Below, in pieces: positions 34,638 to 46,700 of a stretch of DNA of 64,000 bases. The stretch covers positions 1 to 64,000 of the forward strand of contig CAVZGE010000008.1 of the NCBI GenBank assembly GCA_963774745.1, written 5' to 3'. A program made the translations under genes and the position numbers. The first letter of the stretch is position 1; every line of letters starts with the position of its first letter. Source of the DNA: Prado023 sp963774745. Lineage in GTDB: Bacteria > Actinomycetota > Actinomycetes > S36-B12 > CAIYMF01. Below the pieces are notes generated by a model. That model saw nothing but the letters and a program-made list of their open reading frames with translations. It searched no databases and had not been told where the DNA came from.

Positions 34638-37583
34638 GTGACCGAGCCCCCCTCAGGTCGAGCCGACACCCTGGCCGGCCGGCTGGCGCGTCTGGGGGTT
34701 CCTGATGCCCAGCGCGCGGCGGCCGCCCTGGCAGGCATGGGCTGGTGGTCCGAGTCCCTCCTCGACGACCTCGGCGCAGCCGCCGACCCGGGCCAGGTCG
34801 TGCGCACCGCGCTGGACCTGCACGCGGCCGACCCCGGGCGGGTCTCCGCCGTGGCCGCGGACCCCCGGGCATGGCGCCGGTTCGCCCTGACCACGGGGGT
34901 GTCCATCGCGCTGTCCGAGCACCTCGGGCGGCACCCGGGGCACCTCGAGATCCTGTTCGAGGACGCCCCGCCGCCCGGTGCGACGGCCCTGCGCGAGCAG
35001 ATCGTCGCGGCCGTCGCGGGCGCCGGTCCCGGGGCGGGCGATGCCCTGCGCGTGGCCCACCGGGCCGCGGTCCTGCGGATCGCGATCGCCGACGTGGCGC
35101 ACGGGGCCACCTTCGAGCTGACCGCCCTGCGCCTGTCCGAGCTGGCCGACGCGGTCCTGGCCGGTGCCCTGGCTGCGGCCCGCGAGCAGCTGCCGGCTGA
35201 TGCCCCGCCGGTGCGGCTGGCGATCATCGGCATGGGCAAGTGCGGCGGCCGCGAGCTGAACTACATCAGCGACGTCGACGTGATCTTCGTCGCCGAGCCC
35301 GATGGGGGCGCTGAGGAGTCCGAGGCCCTGCGCACGGCGACCACCCTGGCCTCGACCGTGATGCGCCTGTGCAGCCAGCACACCGCCGAGGGGACGATCT
35401 GGGAGGTCGACGCGAACCTGCGCCCGGAGGGTCGGGCCGGGGCGCTGGTCCGGACGCTGCGCAGCCACGTCGGCTACTACGAGCGGTGGGCCAAGACCTG
35501 GGAGTTCCAGGCGCTGCTCAAGGCGCGCGCCGTCGCCGGTGACGAGGAGCTCGGCGCTGCCTACGTCGACGCCGTCCTGCCCTTCGTCTGGTCGGCGGCC
35601 GACCGCGCCGGGTTCGTCACCGAGGTGCAGCGGATGCGCCAGCGGGTCGAGCGCAACGTGCCGGCGAAGGACGCCGAGCGCCAGCTCAAGCTGGGCAAGG
35701 GAGGCCTGCGCGACGTCGAGTTCAGCGTGCAGCTCCTGCAGCTGGTGCACGGGCGCAGCGACGTCATGCTGCGCAGCCCGACCACCCTGACGGCCCTGGA
35801 GTCCCTGGCCACCTGGGGGTACGTGGGGCGCGAGGACGCCTCGGGGCTGGCGGGCGCGTACCGGTTCCTGCGGACCCTGGAGCACCGCATCCAGATGCAC
35901 CGGATGGTGCGCTCGCACGTGGTGCCCCGCGAGGACGAGGACCTGCGCCGCCTGGGACGCTCGATGGGGTTCACGGCCGATCCGGGCAAGGAGCTCGTCG
36001 AGGCCTGGCAGCGCCGCGCGCACGAGGTCCGGCGCATCCACGAGAAGCTGTTCTACCGTCCCCTGCTCGACGCCGTCGCGCGCCTGGACAGCGGCCAGGC
36101 CCGGCTCACCCCGCAGGCAGCCAGGGAGCGGCTGGACGCCCTGGGCTTCCGCGACCCGGCGGGCGCCCTGAACCACATCGAGGCCCTCACGTCCGGCGTG
36201 AGCCGACGGGCGGCGATCCAGCGGACGCTCCTGCCGGTGATGCTCGGCTGGTTCGCCGATGCCCCGGACCCCGACGCCGGACTGCTCGGGTTCCGACGGG
36301 TCAGTGAGGACCTCGGCGGCACGCCCTGGTACCTGCGGCTGCTGCGCGACGAGTCGGCCTGTGCCGAGCGGATGGCCCGGGTCCTGGCCAGCAGCCGGTA
36401 CGCCTCCGAGCTGCTGCAGCGGGCCCCCGACGGCGTCGCCCTGCTCGCCGACGCCGGCGAGCTGCGCCCCCGCCAGTCCGGCCCGCTGACGGCGGAGTTC
36501 CTGGCCACCGCGGCCCGCTACGACGATGCGGGCGAGGCCGTGGTCGCCGTGCGCGCCCTGCGGCGGCGGGAGCTGTTCCGGATCTCGGCCACCGACATCC
36601 TCGAGCCCCTGACCGTCGACGACGTGGGCAACGCGCTGACCGACGTCGCCGACGCCACCATCGCCGGGGCCCTGCAGGCCGCGACCGCCGAGCTGGAGCG
36701 GGCCCGCGGCTCGGCGCTGCCCACCAGGATGCTGGTCATCGGGATGGGCCGCTACGGCGGTGGCGAGATCGGCTACGGCAGCGATGCCGACGTCGTGTTC
36801 GTCCACGAGCCGCTGCCCGGGGTCGACGAGCGCGAGGCCGCTGCCGCGGCGACGTTGGTCGCCAACGAGGTGCGCTCCCTGCTCAACGCGCCGTCCCCGG
36901 ATCCGCCGCTGCAGCTCGACACCGACCTGCGGCCCGAGGGCAAGCAGGGCCCGCCGGTGCGCACGGTCGCCTCCTACCTGGCCCACTACGACCGCTGGCG
37001 CTCCTTCTGGGAGGCCCAGGCACTCCTGCGCGCCGACCTCGTGGCCGGCGACCCGGAGGTCTGGTCCCGGGTGCGCGCCGGCATCGACCCGATCCGCTGG
37101 CCGGTCGACGGGGTCGGCGCCGACCAGCTGCGCGAGATCCGCCGGCTCAAGGCGCGGATGGAGAACGAGCGGCTGCCCCGGGGCGCTGACCCGACGCTGC
37201 ACACCAAGCTGGGTCGCGGCGGGCTCTCGGACGTCGAGTGGGTCATCCAGCTGCTCCAGCTCCAGCACGCCCATCGGATCCCCGAGCTGCGCACGACCCG
37301 GACGATGGCGGCACTCGAGGCGGCCCGGCGCACCGGGCTGCTGGAGCCCGCGGACGCCGACGTGCTGTCCGACGCGTGGCGGATGGCGACCCGGATCCGC
37401 AACGTCGTGATGCTGGTGCGCGGTCGGGCCACCGACATGGTCCCGACCGACGTCCATGAGCTCGGTGCCGTGAGCCGGATCCTGGGGTACGCGCCGGGGG
37501 AGTCCGGGGCCTTGCTCGAGGACTACCGGCGCACGACCCGACGCGCCCGGACCGCCGCCGAGCGGCTCTTCTACGGCCAGTAG
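34638..37583 (+). CDS. glnE: bifunctional glutamine-synthetase adenylyltransferase/adenylyl-removing enzyme
   Basis: 981 aa, GTG start 8 nt after the glnA2 stop. Two nucleotidyltransferase domains are visible: IGMGKCGGRELNYISDVDVIF (about residues 195-215, deadenylylation) and IGMGRYGGGEIGYGSDADVVF (about 700-720, adenylylation). Both keep the G-S/x-D-x-D metal site. Each is followed by an LKLGKGGLRDVEF- or TKLGRGGLSDVEW-type motif. It controls glutamine synthetase I by adenylylation according to PII state. The target should be a GlnA1 not in this window. Confidence 0.95.
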   Translation: MTEPPSGRADTLAGRLARLGVPDAQRAAAALAGMGWWSESLLDDLGAAADPGQVVRTALDLHAADPGRVSAVAADPRAWRRFALTTGVSIALSEHLGRHPGHLEILFEDAPPPGATALREQIVAAVAGAGPGAGDALRVAHRAAVLRIAIADVAHGATFELTALRLSELADAVLAGALAAAREQLPADAPPVRLAIIGMGKCGGRELNYISDVDVIFVAEPDGGAEESEALRTATTLASTVMRLCSQHTAEGTIWEVDANLRPEGRAGALVRTLRSHVGYYERWAKTWEFQALLKARAVAGDEELGAAYVDAVLPFVWSAADRAGFVTEVQRMRQRVERNVPAKDAERQLKLGKGGLRDVEFSVQLLQLVHGRSDVMLRSPTTLTALESLATWGYVGREDASGLAGAYRFLRTLEHRIQMHRMVRSHVVPREDEDLRRLGRSMGFTADPGKELVEAWQRRAHEVRRIHEKLFYRPLLDAVARLDSGQARLTPQAARERLDALGFRDPAGALNHIEALTSGVSRRAAIQRTLLPVMLGWFADAPDPDAGLLGFRRVSEDLGGTPWYLRLLRDESACAERMARVLASSRYASELLQRAPDGVALLADAGELRPRQSGPLTAEFLATAARYDDAGEAVVAVRALRRRELFRISATDILEPLTVDDVGNALTDVADATIAGALQAATAELERARGSALPTRMLVIGMGRYGGGEIGYGSDADVVFVHEPLPGVDEREAAAAATLVANEVRSLLNAPSPDPPLQLDTDLRPEGKQGPPVRTVASYLAHYDRWRSFWEAQALLRADLVAGDPEVWSRVRAGIDPIRWPVDGVGADQLREIRRLKARMENERLPRGADPTLHTKLGRGGLSDVEWVIQLLQLQHAHRIPELRTTRTMAALEAARRTGLLEPADADVLSDAWRMATRIRNVVMLVRGRATDMVPTDVHELGAVSRILGYAPGESGALLEDYRRTTRRARTAAERLFYGQ

Positions 37584-37655
37584 CTCGAACTCGCGATCCC
37601 ATCGGCGATAGGGCCGTTGGACCCCGTTGAGCTGGGCCGAAGGTCCCGAATCGGG

Positions 37656-37685
37656 TTGTCCCGCGTGGCCCTGCCTGCGTATCAT
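37656..37685 (+). promoter_or_regulatory. fas promoter (TTGTCC-18-TATCAT)
   Basis: TTGTCC at 37656-37661 and TATCAT at 37680-37685 are 18 bp apart. Initiation near 37692 would leave a leader of about 70 nt before the fas ATG at 37765. Confidence 0.5.
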
Positions 37686-37706
37686 GGGGCCGAAACATGA
37701 AGGTTT

Positions 37707-37730
37707 ACTCATATAAGTGCTGGGTATACC
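37707..37730. promoter_or_regulatory. paired palindromes in the fas leader, candidate operator
   Basis: ACTCATATAAGT (37707-37718) is palindromic at 10 of 12 positions, and GGTATACC (37723-37730) is a perfect palindrome. Both are AT-rich islands in GC-rich DNA just downstream of the predicted start. They could bind a FasR-type TetR regulator, possibly the one encoded after acpS. Confidence 0.35.
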
Positions 37731-37764
37731 TGGGGGCACACCGCACCTCCCGAGAGGCTCGACG

Positions 37765-40700
37765 ATGACCACGACCGCAGGACAGTCCCATACCACCGCC
37801 ACCGGCGCCGGAGTCGCCCTCGCGGGCAGCATGGCCGCCGGGCTCAGCGCCGGGGAGCCGCGCGCAACGCTGCTGTTCCCGGGCATCGACGCGGCGTGGC
37901 CGCGTGCCCTGGCCACCGCCCTGATCGGCCATCCGGAGCTTGCCGCGTGGGTCGACACCGTCGTGACCGACCTCGACGACTGGGCGCAGACGCCAGCCGT
38001 GCGCAGCCTCGGGCTCTTCGCCGACGGCTTCTCGCACCTGCTGCCGGCCAGCCCGGAGGAACCGATCAGCCCCCTGGCCGCCACGGGTCCGTTCTCCCTC
38101 GTGGGCAACCTGCTGACGAACCTCGTGTGCCTGGCTGCCCTCGATGCCGAGGGCCTGCGCCCGGCGACGACCGCGTCGACCACGCGCTCCGCGGGCCACA
38201 GCGCGGGGCTGCTGGCCGCCGTCGTGGCGACGGCGCGCGGGCGAGACGGGCTCGTGCCCGTCCGCGTGGCTGCCGATGCCGCGCGGATCGCGGCCGTCAT
38301 GGGCGCACACGCCGCCCGGCACCCCTGGGCCGTCTCCGACTCGGCCGTCGCCGCAGCACTCGTGGGGGAGGAGACGGCCGGAACGCCCATGGTCGCGATC
38401 TCCGGCCCGCGCACTGCGCGCCTGGCCGCGATCCTGGCCGGCGTCGGTGCCCACGAGCAGATCGCGATCGGCGTGGTCAACGGCCCGACCCGGCACATCC
38501 TGGCCGGCGATCCCGTCGCACTGGCGCACCTGCGCGTGGGCCTCGAGGGGCTGGCGCAGGCCGAGGCGCGCAAGCGGGCCGCCGGCCAGCTGGGCGGGAC
38601 GCCGTTCCGGTTCGCCTGGGAGCCGCTGGCCAGCTCCGTGCCCTTCCACCATCCGGACCTCGACGGTTCCGCGCACGATGCACTGGCCCGGATCGCCGAG
38701 CTGGGCCTCACGCTGCCGGCCATCGGCGCCGCCCGGATCACGGACCCAGCGACCGGCCAGGACCTGCCCGCCGAGGACACGCTGCGTGCCGTCGTGGTCT
38801 CGGTGCTGGCCCGCCCGCACGACTGGGCCGGGGCAGTCACGCAGAGCGTCCCCGCAGGAACCGTCGCCATCATGGTCAGCCCGTTGGGCGCACTGGCCGG
38901 GCAGACGGCGGCCGACCTGCGCGGTCGCGCGGCGCTGGTGATCGACCCGGCGACGCCGGCCGGGCGCATGGCCCTGTTCACCCCCGGGGGCGCGCCGGCG
39001 ATCCCGGAGACCTACGAGCGCTTCGCGCCGCGGGCGGTCCGTGCCGCGGACGGCACCCTGCGACTGGCCAACCTGCACACCCGGATGTCCGGTCGCTCCC
39101 CGATGATCCTTCCCGGGATGACGCCCTCGACGGCCGAGGCCCCGATCGTCGTGGCCGCTGCCAACGGTGGGCATGTGGCCGAGCTGGCGGGCGGGGGGCA
39201 GGTCACCGAGCGGATCTTCACCGAGCGGATCGCCGAGGTCACCGAGGGCCTCGAGCCCGGCCAGGAGATCGTGATCAACGCCCTGCACCTGGACCCCTAC
39301 CTGTGGAACCTGCAGCTCGGCCGGGAGCGGCTGGTGCAGCGGGCACGGGCGGCCGGCGCCCCGATCAACGGCGTCACCATCTCCGCCGGGATCCCCGACA
39401 AGGCCGAGGCGGTGGCCCTCCTCGACGAGCTGGCGTCGGCGGGCATCTGGCTCAACGCGTTCAAGCCCGGCACGGTCGCCCAGGTCCAGGAGGTGCTGGC
39501 GATCGCCGCGGACACCCCGCACACCGTCTGGATCCACCTGGAGGGTGGAACGGCCGGGGGCCACCACTCGTGGGAGGACCTCGACGAGCTGCTGCTGTCG
39601 ACCTACCACCTCATCCGCGAGCACGAGAACGTCGTCCTGGCCGTCGGCGGGGGGATCGCCGACCCCGAGCGGGCCGGTGCCCTGCTCACCGGGACCTGGG
39701 CACACGTGCACGGAGCGGCGACCATGCCGGTCGACGCCATCCTGCTGGGCACGGTCACCATGGCAACCCGCGAGTCGGCGGCGTCCCCGTCGGTGAAGGC
39801 CGCCCTGGTCGCCGCGGCCGGGCACGACGGGTGGGTCCCTCGCGGCAAGGTCGCCGGCGGGACCACCTCGGGTCGCTCCGGGCTGAACGCCGACATCCAC
39901 TTCCTGGACAACAGCGCGGCGCGCACCGCCCGGCTGCTCGACTCCGTGGCGGGCGACGAGGCGGCGGTGCAGGCCCAGCGCGCGGAGATCATCGAGGCCC
40001 TGGCCGCCACGGCCAAGCCCTACTTCGGCGATGTCGCCGAGATGACCTACGCCGAGATGCTCGAGCGCTTCGTCGTGCTCACGGCGCTGGGGCGCAACGG
40101 CCGCTACGAGGACGGCGCGTGGCTCGACGGCACGCACCGCAGCCGGTTCATCGCCCTGCTGCAGCAGGCGGAGGCACGGCTGGACCCGGCCGACACCGGG
40201 CGCATCGAGACGCTGTTCGCCGACCCCTCGTCGGTCGACGATCCGACGACCGCGCTTGACCTGCTCGTCGCTGCCCACCCGGCTGCGCGCACCGCCCTGC
40301 TCCACCCGGCCGACGTCGCGCACTTCCTGTCCGTGGCGCGCAGGCCCGGCAAGCCGGTCCCGTTCGTCCCGGTGATCGACGCCGACGTGCGCCGCTGGTA
40401 CCAGTCGGACTCCCTGTGGCAGTCCCACAGCGACCTCTACGACGCCGACCAGGTGCTGATCATCCCCGGCCCGGTCGCCGTCGCGGGGATCACCACGGTC
40501 GACGAGCCGGTCGCGCACCTGCTGGACCGGTTCGAGACGTCGGTCGCCGAGGCGCTGGCGGCCGTCGCGCCGGTGGCCGCCGACGTGCGCGACATCGCGG
40601 GCTTCCGGCTCGGGCAGAACGCGGCCACCCCGGCCGCCGGGCCCGAGGCCCTGCTCGCCGCTGCGCTGGCCGCCCCCACGTGGACCTGGTTGGGGGCCAG

Positions 40701-43700
40701 CCGCCCGAACCCGGTGCACCGGATCGGGCCGGCTGACGAGTGGTCGATCCTCGGGGCCACCGCCACGTGGTCCGCGGGCGGGCCGGAGACCGCGTCCCTG
40801 ACCGCCCAGCCGGACAGCTCGCTGGCCCTCACCCTGGACTGGCCGGACCTCGGGCTGCCCGGCGACGGCGAGCTCGTGCTGCCCGTCGAGGTCGCCGTGC
40901 ACGCCGGTGTGGTGACGTTCTCCGTCACCGAGGCGAGCCTGGCGACCGCCGGCTCCGGCCTGCTGTCGATGTTCGCCGGCGGGACCGGTGGCCCCACGTC
41001 CCAGCGGGATGTCGCCGCCGCGCATGCCGCCACCGTGGGGGCCGCCGGCGCCCTGCCCGACCGGGTCATGTCGGTCCTGTGGCCGCACGTCTTCGCGGGC
41101 CTGGCCGATGCCGGGCTGGCGTCCTCGCTGTTCGACCTGGTGCACCTGCGCCACGAGATCCGCACGCCGGTGGCGGACTCCGCCGGCGCTGTTGCGGTCA
41201 GCCAGCCGCACCTCGCCCGGGTCGATGGCGGCCTGGTCATCACGGTCGAGTCGCATGCGGGCGCCACGTCCGTGACCGACCGGTTCTTCGTGCGCCGCAC
41301 AGTCGTCGATCCCGCCCTCCCGGCGGCCACCGCGCCGCCGGCGTGGGCGGACGTCGTGCCCACCCCGGTGCGCACGCTGGGCACCCTCACCATCACCGCC
41401 CCCGGCCAGCTCGAGGCGTTCGCCACGGTCAGCGGCGATGCCAACCCGATCCACCGCAGCGACCTGCTCGCCCGGTTCGTGGGCCTGCCCGGACGCATCG
41501 TCCACGGCATGTGGACCTCCGCGGCCGCGACCCGCGCGGTCCTGGAGTCGGCCGCCGAGGGCGACTCCAGCCGCCTGCGCGCGTGGACGATCGACTTCGT
41601 GGCCCCGGTGCTGCCCGGCCAGGACGTGACCTTCACGGTCACCCGGACGGGCGTCCGCGACGGTGCCCGGGTCGTGTCCGTCGAGGCCACCACCGAGCAT
41701 GGGGTGGTCGCGGTCGGCAGTGCCGTCGTGGCCGGCCCGCGCACCGTGTACGTGTTCCCGGGCCAGGGCATCCAGTCCCAGGGGATGGGGATGGACGCCT
41801 ACGCCCGCTCGACTGCCGCCCGTTCCCTGTGGGATCGCGCCGACGCGGTCACGCGGGAGCGCATGGGCTTCTCCATCCTCGAGGTCGTCCGGGACAACCC
41901 GACGTCGATCGAGGCGGTCGGCACCACGTACCGGCACCCGGCCGGCGTGCTGCACCTGACCCAGTTCACCCAGGTCGCGATGGCCACGCTGGCCGCGGCC
42001 ACCGTCGCGGAGATGCGCGAGGCCGGGGTGTTCGATCCCGACGCAGCTGTCGCAGGGCACTCCGTCGGCGAGTACAACGCCCTGGGCGCGTCGAACGGCG
42101 TGCTCACCCTCGAGGGGGCCATCGAGCTCGTGTTCGCACGGGGTCAGGGGATGCACGGCCTCGTCCCGCGCGACGAGGCCGGCAACTCGGAGTACCGCCT
42201 GGCGGTGATCCGCCCGCACCTCGCGCAGCTCTCGCACGCGCAGGCCGAGGAGCTCGTTGCCGGAGTCGCTGCGGACACCGGCGAGCTCTGCGAGATCGTC
42301 AACCACAACCTGCGCGGCAAGCAGTACGCCGTCGCCGGGACCCTGGGCTCCCTGGCCGAGCTGGAGAGCCGGCTCGGCCCGGGCCAGCCGGGGCGGGCGC
42401 CGATGCTGCTCGTCCCCGGCATCGACGTGCCGTTCCACTCCTCGGCGCTGCTGGGCGGGGTGGCGGACTTCCGCAAGCAGCTGGTCGCCAAGCTGCCCGA
42501 GCACATCGACACCGAGGCGCTGGTCGGTCGCTACATCCCCAACCTGTACCCGCACCTGTTCCGGATCGACCGGGAGTACGTCCAGGGCGTGTACGACGTG
42601 TGCGCCTCGCCCATCCTCGCCGAGGTGCTGGCCGACTGGGAGACCGCGAGTGCGGACCGGGACGCCCTGGCGCGCACGCTCGTGGTCGAGCTCCTGGCCT
42701 GGCAGTTCGCCTCCCCGGTCCGCTGGATCGAGACGTTCGAGCTGATGTGCACCCCGGTGGAGCTCGGCGGGCTCGGCGTGGAGCGCATCGTCGAGATCGG
42801 CGTGGGCAGCGCCCCGACGCTGGCCAACCTCTCGAAGGGCTCCCTGGCCCTTGCGACCCACCGCGGCACCCGGCCCGAGGTGCTCAACGTGGAGATGGAC
42901 GCCGACGTGGTGTTCGACACCTCCGAGGACCCGGCACCGGCGATCGTGGCGGACGAGGCGGTCATCGACGTCACGGCCGACTCGCCGGCCCCGCTGGAGC
43001 CGATCCCCGCTCCGTTCGCGCCGGGTCCCGTGGCGTCGGTCTCCGACCTGCCGGTCGGCCATGCCACGGCGGTCGCCGCCCTGCTCGCCCTGCGCGTGGG
43101 CGTGCGCGTCGACCAGCTCGAGCACGACTCGATCGAGTCGCTGGTCGACGGCGCCTCCAGTCGGCGCAACCAGGTCCTGATGGACATCGGCAAGGAGTTC
43201 GGGGTCTCGGCGATGGACGGGGCGCACGAGGTGCCCCTGGTCGAGCTCACCAGCACGCTGGCGGAGAAGACCGCCGGATACCGCTACCCGGGCCCGGTCC
43301 TGTCCGCGGCAGTCGAGAGCGGCGTCACCGCAGCCCTCGGCCCGCGTGGGTCCTCGGCCTCGGCGCTGGCCAAGCGCGTCTCGTCCCACTGGGGCCTCGG
43401 GGAGGGCTGGGCGGCCCGCACCGCCCTGCGCCTCACCCTGGGCACCCGCGAGGGCACCAGCCGGCGGGGCGGCGACCTGACGACCCTGTCCGCTGCGACG
43501 GCTGAGGGTCTCATCGACGAGGCCGTGCTGGCTGCCGCCGCGGAGGCTGGTGTCGCAGTGGCCCCGGCTGCCGCCGCGTCGGCCGGTGGTGGCACCGTGG
43601 ACGCCGCTGCAGTCAACGAGCTGCGCGAGCATGTCGAGGGCATCCTCGCCGACCAGGCCTCCGACGTGCTCGCACGCCTGGGCAGGGGCCCGGTCAACGA

Positions 43701-46700
43701 CCCCCTGGACGCCGACTACCGCGAGGCGCTGGCCACGCTCGCCCTGCTCGAGTCCGAGCACGGTCCGGCCACGCTGGTCGCCCCCATGTTCGACCCCCGT
43801 CGCCACGTGCTCCTGGACTCCGCATCCACGTGGGCCCGCGCTGACGTGGACCACCTGGTGCAGGCTGCCCTGGCGGCCGAGTCCGGGGCGGTCCGCGACG
43901 GGTCGCCCGACGGCGGGTCGCTCGACGACCTGGTCGAGCAGGTCACGGCCCATCGAGATGCCGATCCGCGCATCCGGGCCACCCTCGAGTACCACCGCGC
44001 ACGGCTGGCCGACTCCGGTCGGCCGGAGACGGTCGCCGTCCTCGACCGGGCCCTGACCGGTGCACCGGCCGGCGTGCCGGTGCCCGAGCCCGAGCGGCTT
44101 CGCGACGCACTGTCCACTGCCGACGCGGCGCGTGTCCTGGCGGCCGCCGAGGAGCTCGGCCGGGCCCCCGCGGACTTCGGCGGCGAGGTGGCACTGGTGA
44201 CCGGGGCGTCGCCCAACTCGATCGCCTGGTCGGCCGTGGCGCACCTGCTGCGCGGTGGTGCGACCGTCGTCGTGGTCACCACCACCGACACCCCGGAGCG
44301 GATCGCGGCCTACCGCGACCTGGAGCGCCGGTACGCCGGGCCTGGGGCACAGCTGCATGTCGTGCGGGCGAACCTGGCCTCGTTCGCCGACATCGACGCC
44401 CTCATCGGGTGGCTGGTCACGCCGACCGTCGAGGACCTCGGGCCCACCACCCGCGAGGTGAAGCCGGCGCTCTGGCCGACCCTCGTCCTGCCGTTCGCCG
44501 CTGCGCCGGCCATGGGCGAGATGCCCGACGCGGGCCGGGACTCCCAGCTGACGCTGCGCCTGCTCCTGCTGGGGGTGCAGCGCCTCGTCGGCGGACTTGC
44601 CGAGCGGGCCGGCGCGGCCCGCAAGGACCGGTTCAGCGTGATCCTGCCGATGTCGCCCAACCACGGCACGTTCGGTGGCGACGGGGCGTACGGGGATGCC
44701 AAGGCGGCCCTGGAGACGATGGCGAACAAGTGGAGCTCGGAGGGCTCGCGCTGGGGTGCCCAGACGCGGATCATCTCCGCGGAGATCGGCTGGGTGCGTG
44801 GCACCGGGCTGATGGCCGCCAACGACCGGGTCGCCCGCTATGTCGAGGACGAGCTCGGCGTGGTCACCTACTCCGCCGAGCAGATGGGCGCGTTGATCGC
44901 GGCACTGGCCACCCCGGAGTTCCGGGATCGGGCCGAGCGGGCGCCGCTGCGGCTGGACCTGTCCGGTGGGCTCGCCGGCCGGGCCGACCTGGGCGCTGCC
45001 CTGGCCGGCGCTGTCGCGGAGCTCACGGCTGCCGCGGCGCTCGACGGCGCGGCCGAGGGCGAGGCGGCGGCCACCGTCGCGGCCCTGCCGAACCTGCCCG
45101 AGCTCCTGGCCGGGGCACGCGGGCCGGTCGAGGTGCCGACCGGGACCTCTCGGGCCACCGTTCGTGCGGCGGACATGATCGTCATGGTCGGGATCGCCGA
45201 GTACGGCCCGTGGGGCAGCTCGGCCACCCGCTGGCAGGCCGAGCTGGGCCAGCTTGGCGCCGCCGGTGTGGTCGAGCTGGCCTGGCGCTGCGGGCTCATC
45301 GACTGGGACGGGTCGGCCGGTGGCTGGGTGGACGTCGAGTCCGGCAGCCCGGTGGCAGAGGCGGACCTCGCGGGGCGCTACCGCGAGCAGGTGGAGCTGC
45401 GCTCCGGCGTGCGCCTGTTCTCCGACGACTCCGCGGTGGCGGCCAACGGGGTCTGGGAGTTCACCGAGGTCTTCCTGGACCGCGCCCTGACGAAGGTGCT
45501 CCCGGCTGAGGCCGAGGCCCGGGCGATGGCCGCGAACGCTCCCGGCGCCCTCGTGACGCAGGTCGAGGAGGGCTGGCTGCTGACGCTCCCGCCCGGTTCC
45601 TCGGTGCGGATCCCCCGGCGCCGGCCCCTGCTGCGGGCGGCCGGCGGGCAGTTCCCGCTGGGCTCGGACCCGGTGCGCCACGGGCTGGACTCCGGGATCG
45701 CCGGGTCGATGGACCCGCTCACGGCCTGGAACGTGGTGATCACCGCCGACGCCCTGGCCGATGCTGGGATCACGGCCGAGGAGCTGGTCGGTGCTGTGCA
45801 CCCGAGCCTGGTGGGCAACACGCAGGGCAGCGGCATGGGCGGCATGAGCAGCATCTCCAAGGTGTTCATGGGCCCCACGACCGGCAAGCAGCACGCCAAC
45901 GACGTGCTGCAGGAGGCCCTGGGCAACGTGGTGTCCGCGCACGTCAACCAGGGGCTCGTCGGGGGCTACGGCCCGATGGTGCACCCGGTGGCCGCATGCG
46001 CCACGGCGGCGGTGTCCCTGGAGGAGGCGGTCGACAAGATCGCCCTGGGCAAGGCCGAGATCATCATCGGGGGCGGCTGGGACGACCTGAGCACCGAGGG
46101 GATCACCGGGTTCGCCAACATGGCGGCCACGGCCGACAACGCCGCGCTCATCGAGTCCGGGCTGTACCCGCGCCAGCACAGCCGGCCCGGGGACCGCCGG
46201 CGTCGCGGGTTCGTCGAGTCGCAGGGTGGCGGCAGCTTCGTCATCTGCCGCGGCTCGGTGGCCCTCGCCCTGGGCCTTCCGGTCCGGGCGGTGGTCGGCT
46301 ACGCGGCATCGTTCGGCGACGGGATCCACACCTCCATCCCGGCGCCGGGCCTCGGGGCGCTGGGCTCCGTCCGCGGCGGGGCCGACTCCCCGCTCGGCCG
46401 TGCCCTGGCCGCCCTCGGGCTGACCGCCGACGACGTGGCCGTGGTGTCCAAGCACGACACGTCCACGGAGGCCAACGACCCCAACGAGGCCTTCATCCAC
46501 GAGACGATCCAGCAGGCGCTGGGTCGGACCCCGGGTGCACCGCTCCGGGTCATCTCGCAGAAGTCACTGACCGGGCACTCCAAGGGCGGGGCTGCCGCCT
46601 GGCAGATGGCCGGGCTGTGCGACGTCTTCGAGACCGGCACCGTGCCGGGCAACGCCAACCTGGTCAGTGCCGACCCGCGGGTCACCCCCGGGGACGCGCT

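Noticed and set aside
34653..38981. 1,442-codon minus-strand frame
   Set aside because: Runs across glnE, the fas promoter and the start of fas; composition is Arg/Ala/Gly rich without recognisable motifs.
37705..46500. 2,931-codon open frame on the minus strand
   Set aside because: It is the antisense shadow of fas. High GC removes stop codons; it has no domain signal, and the plus-strand gene carries every Fas motif.
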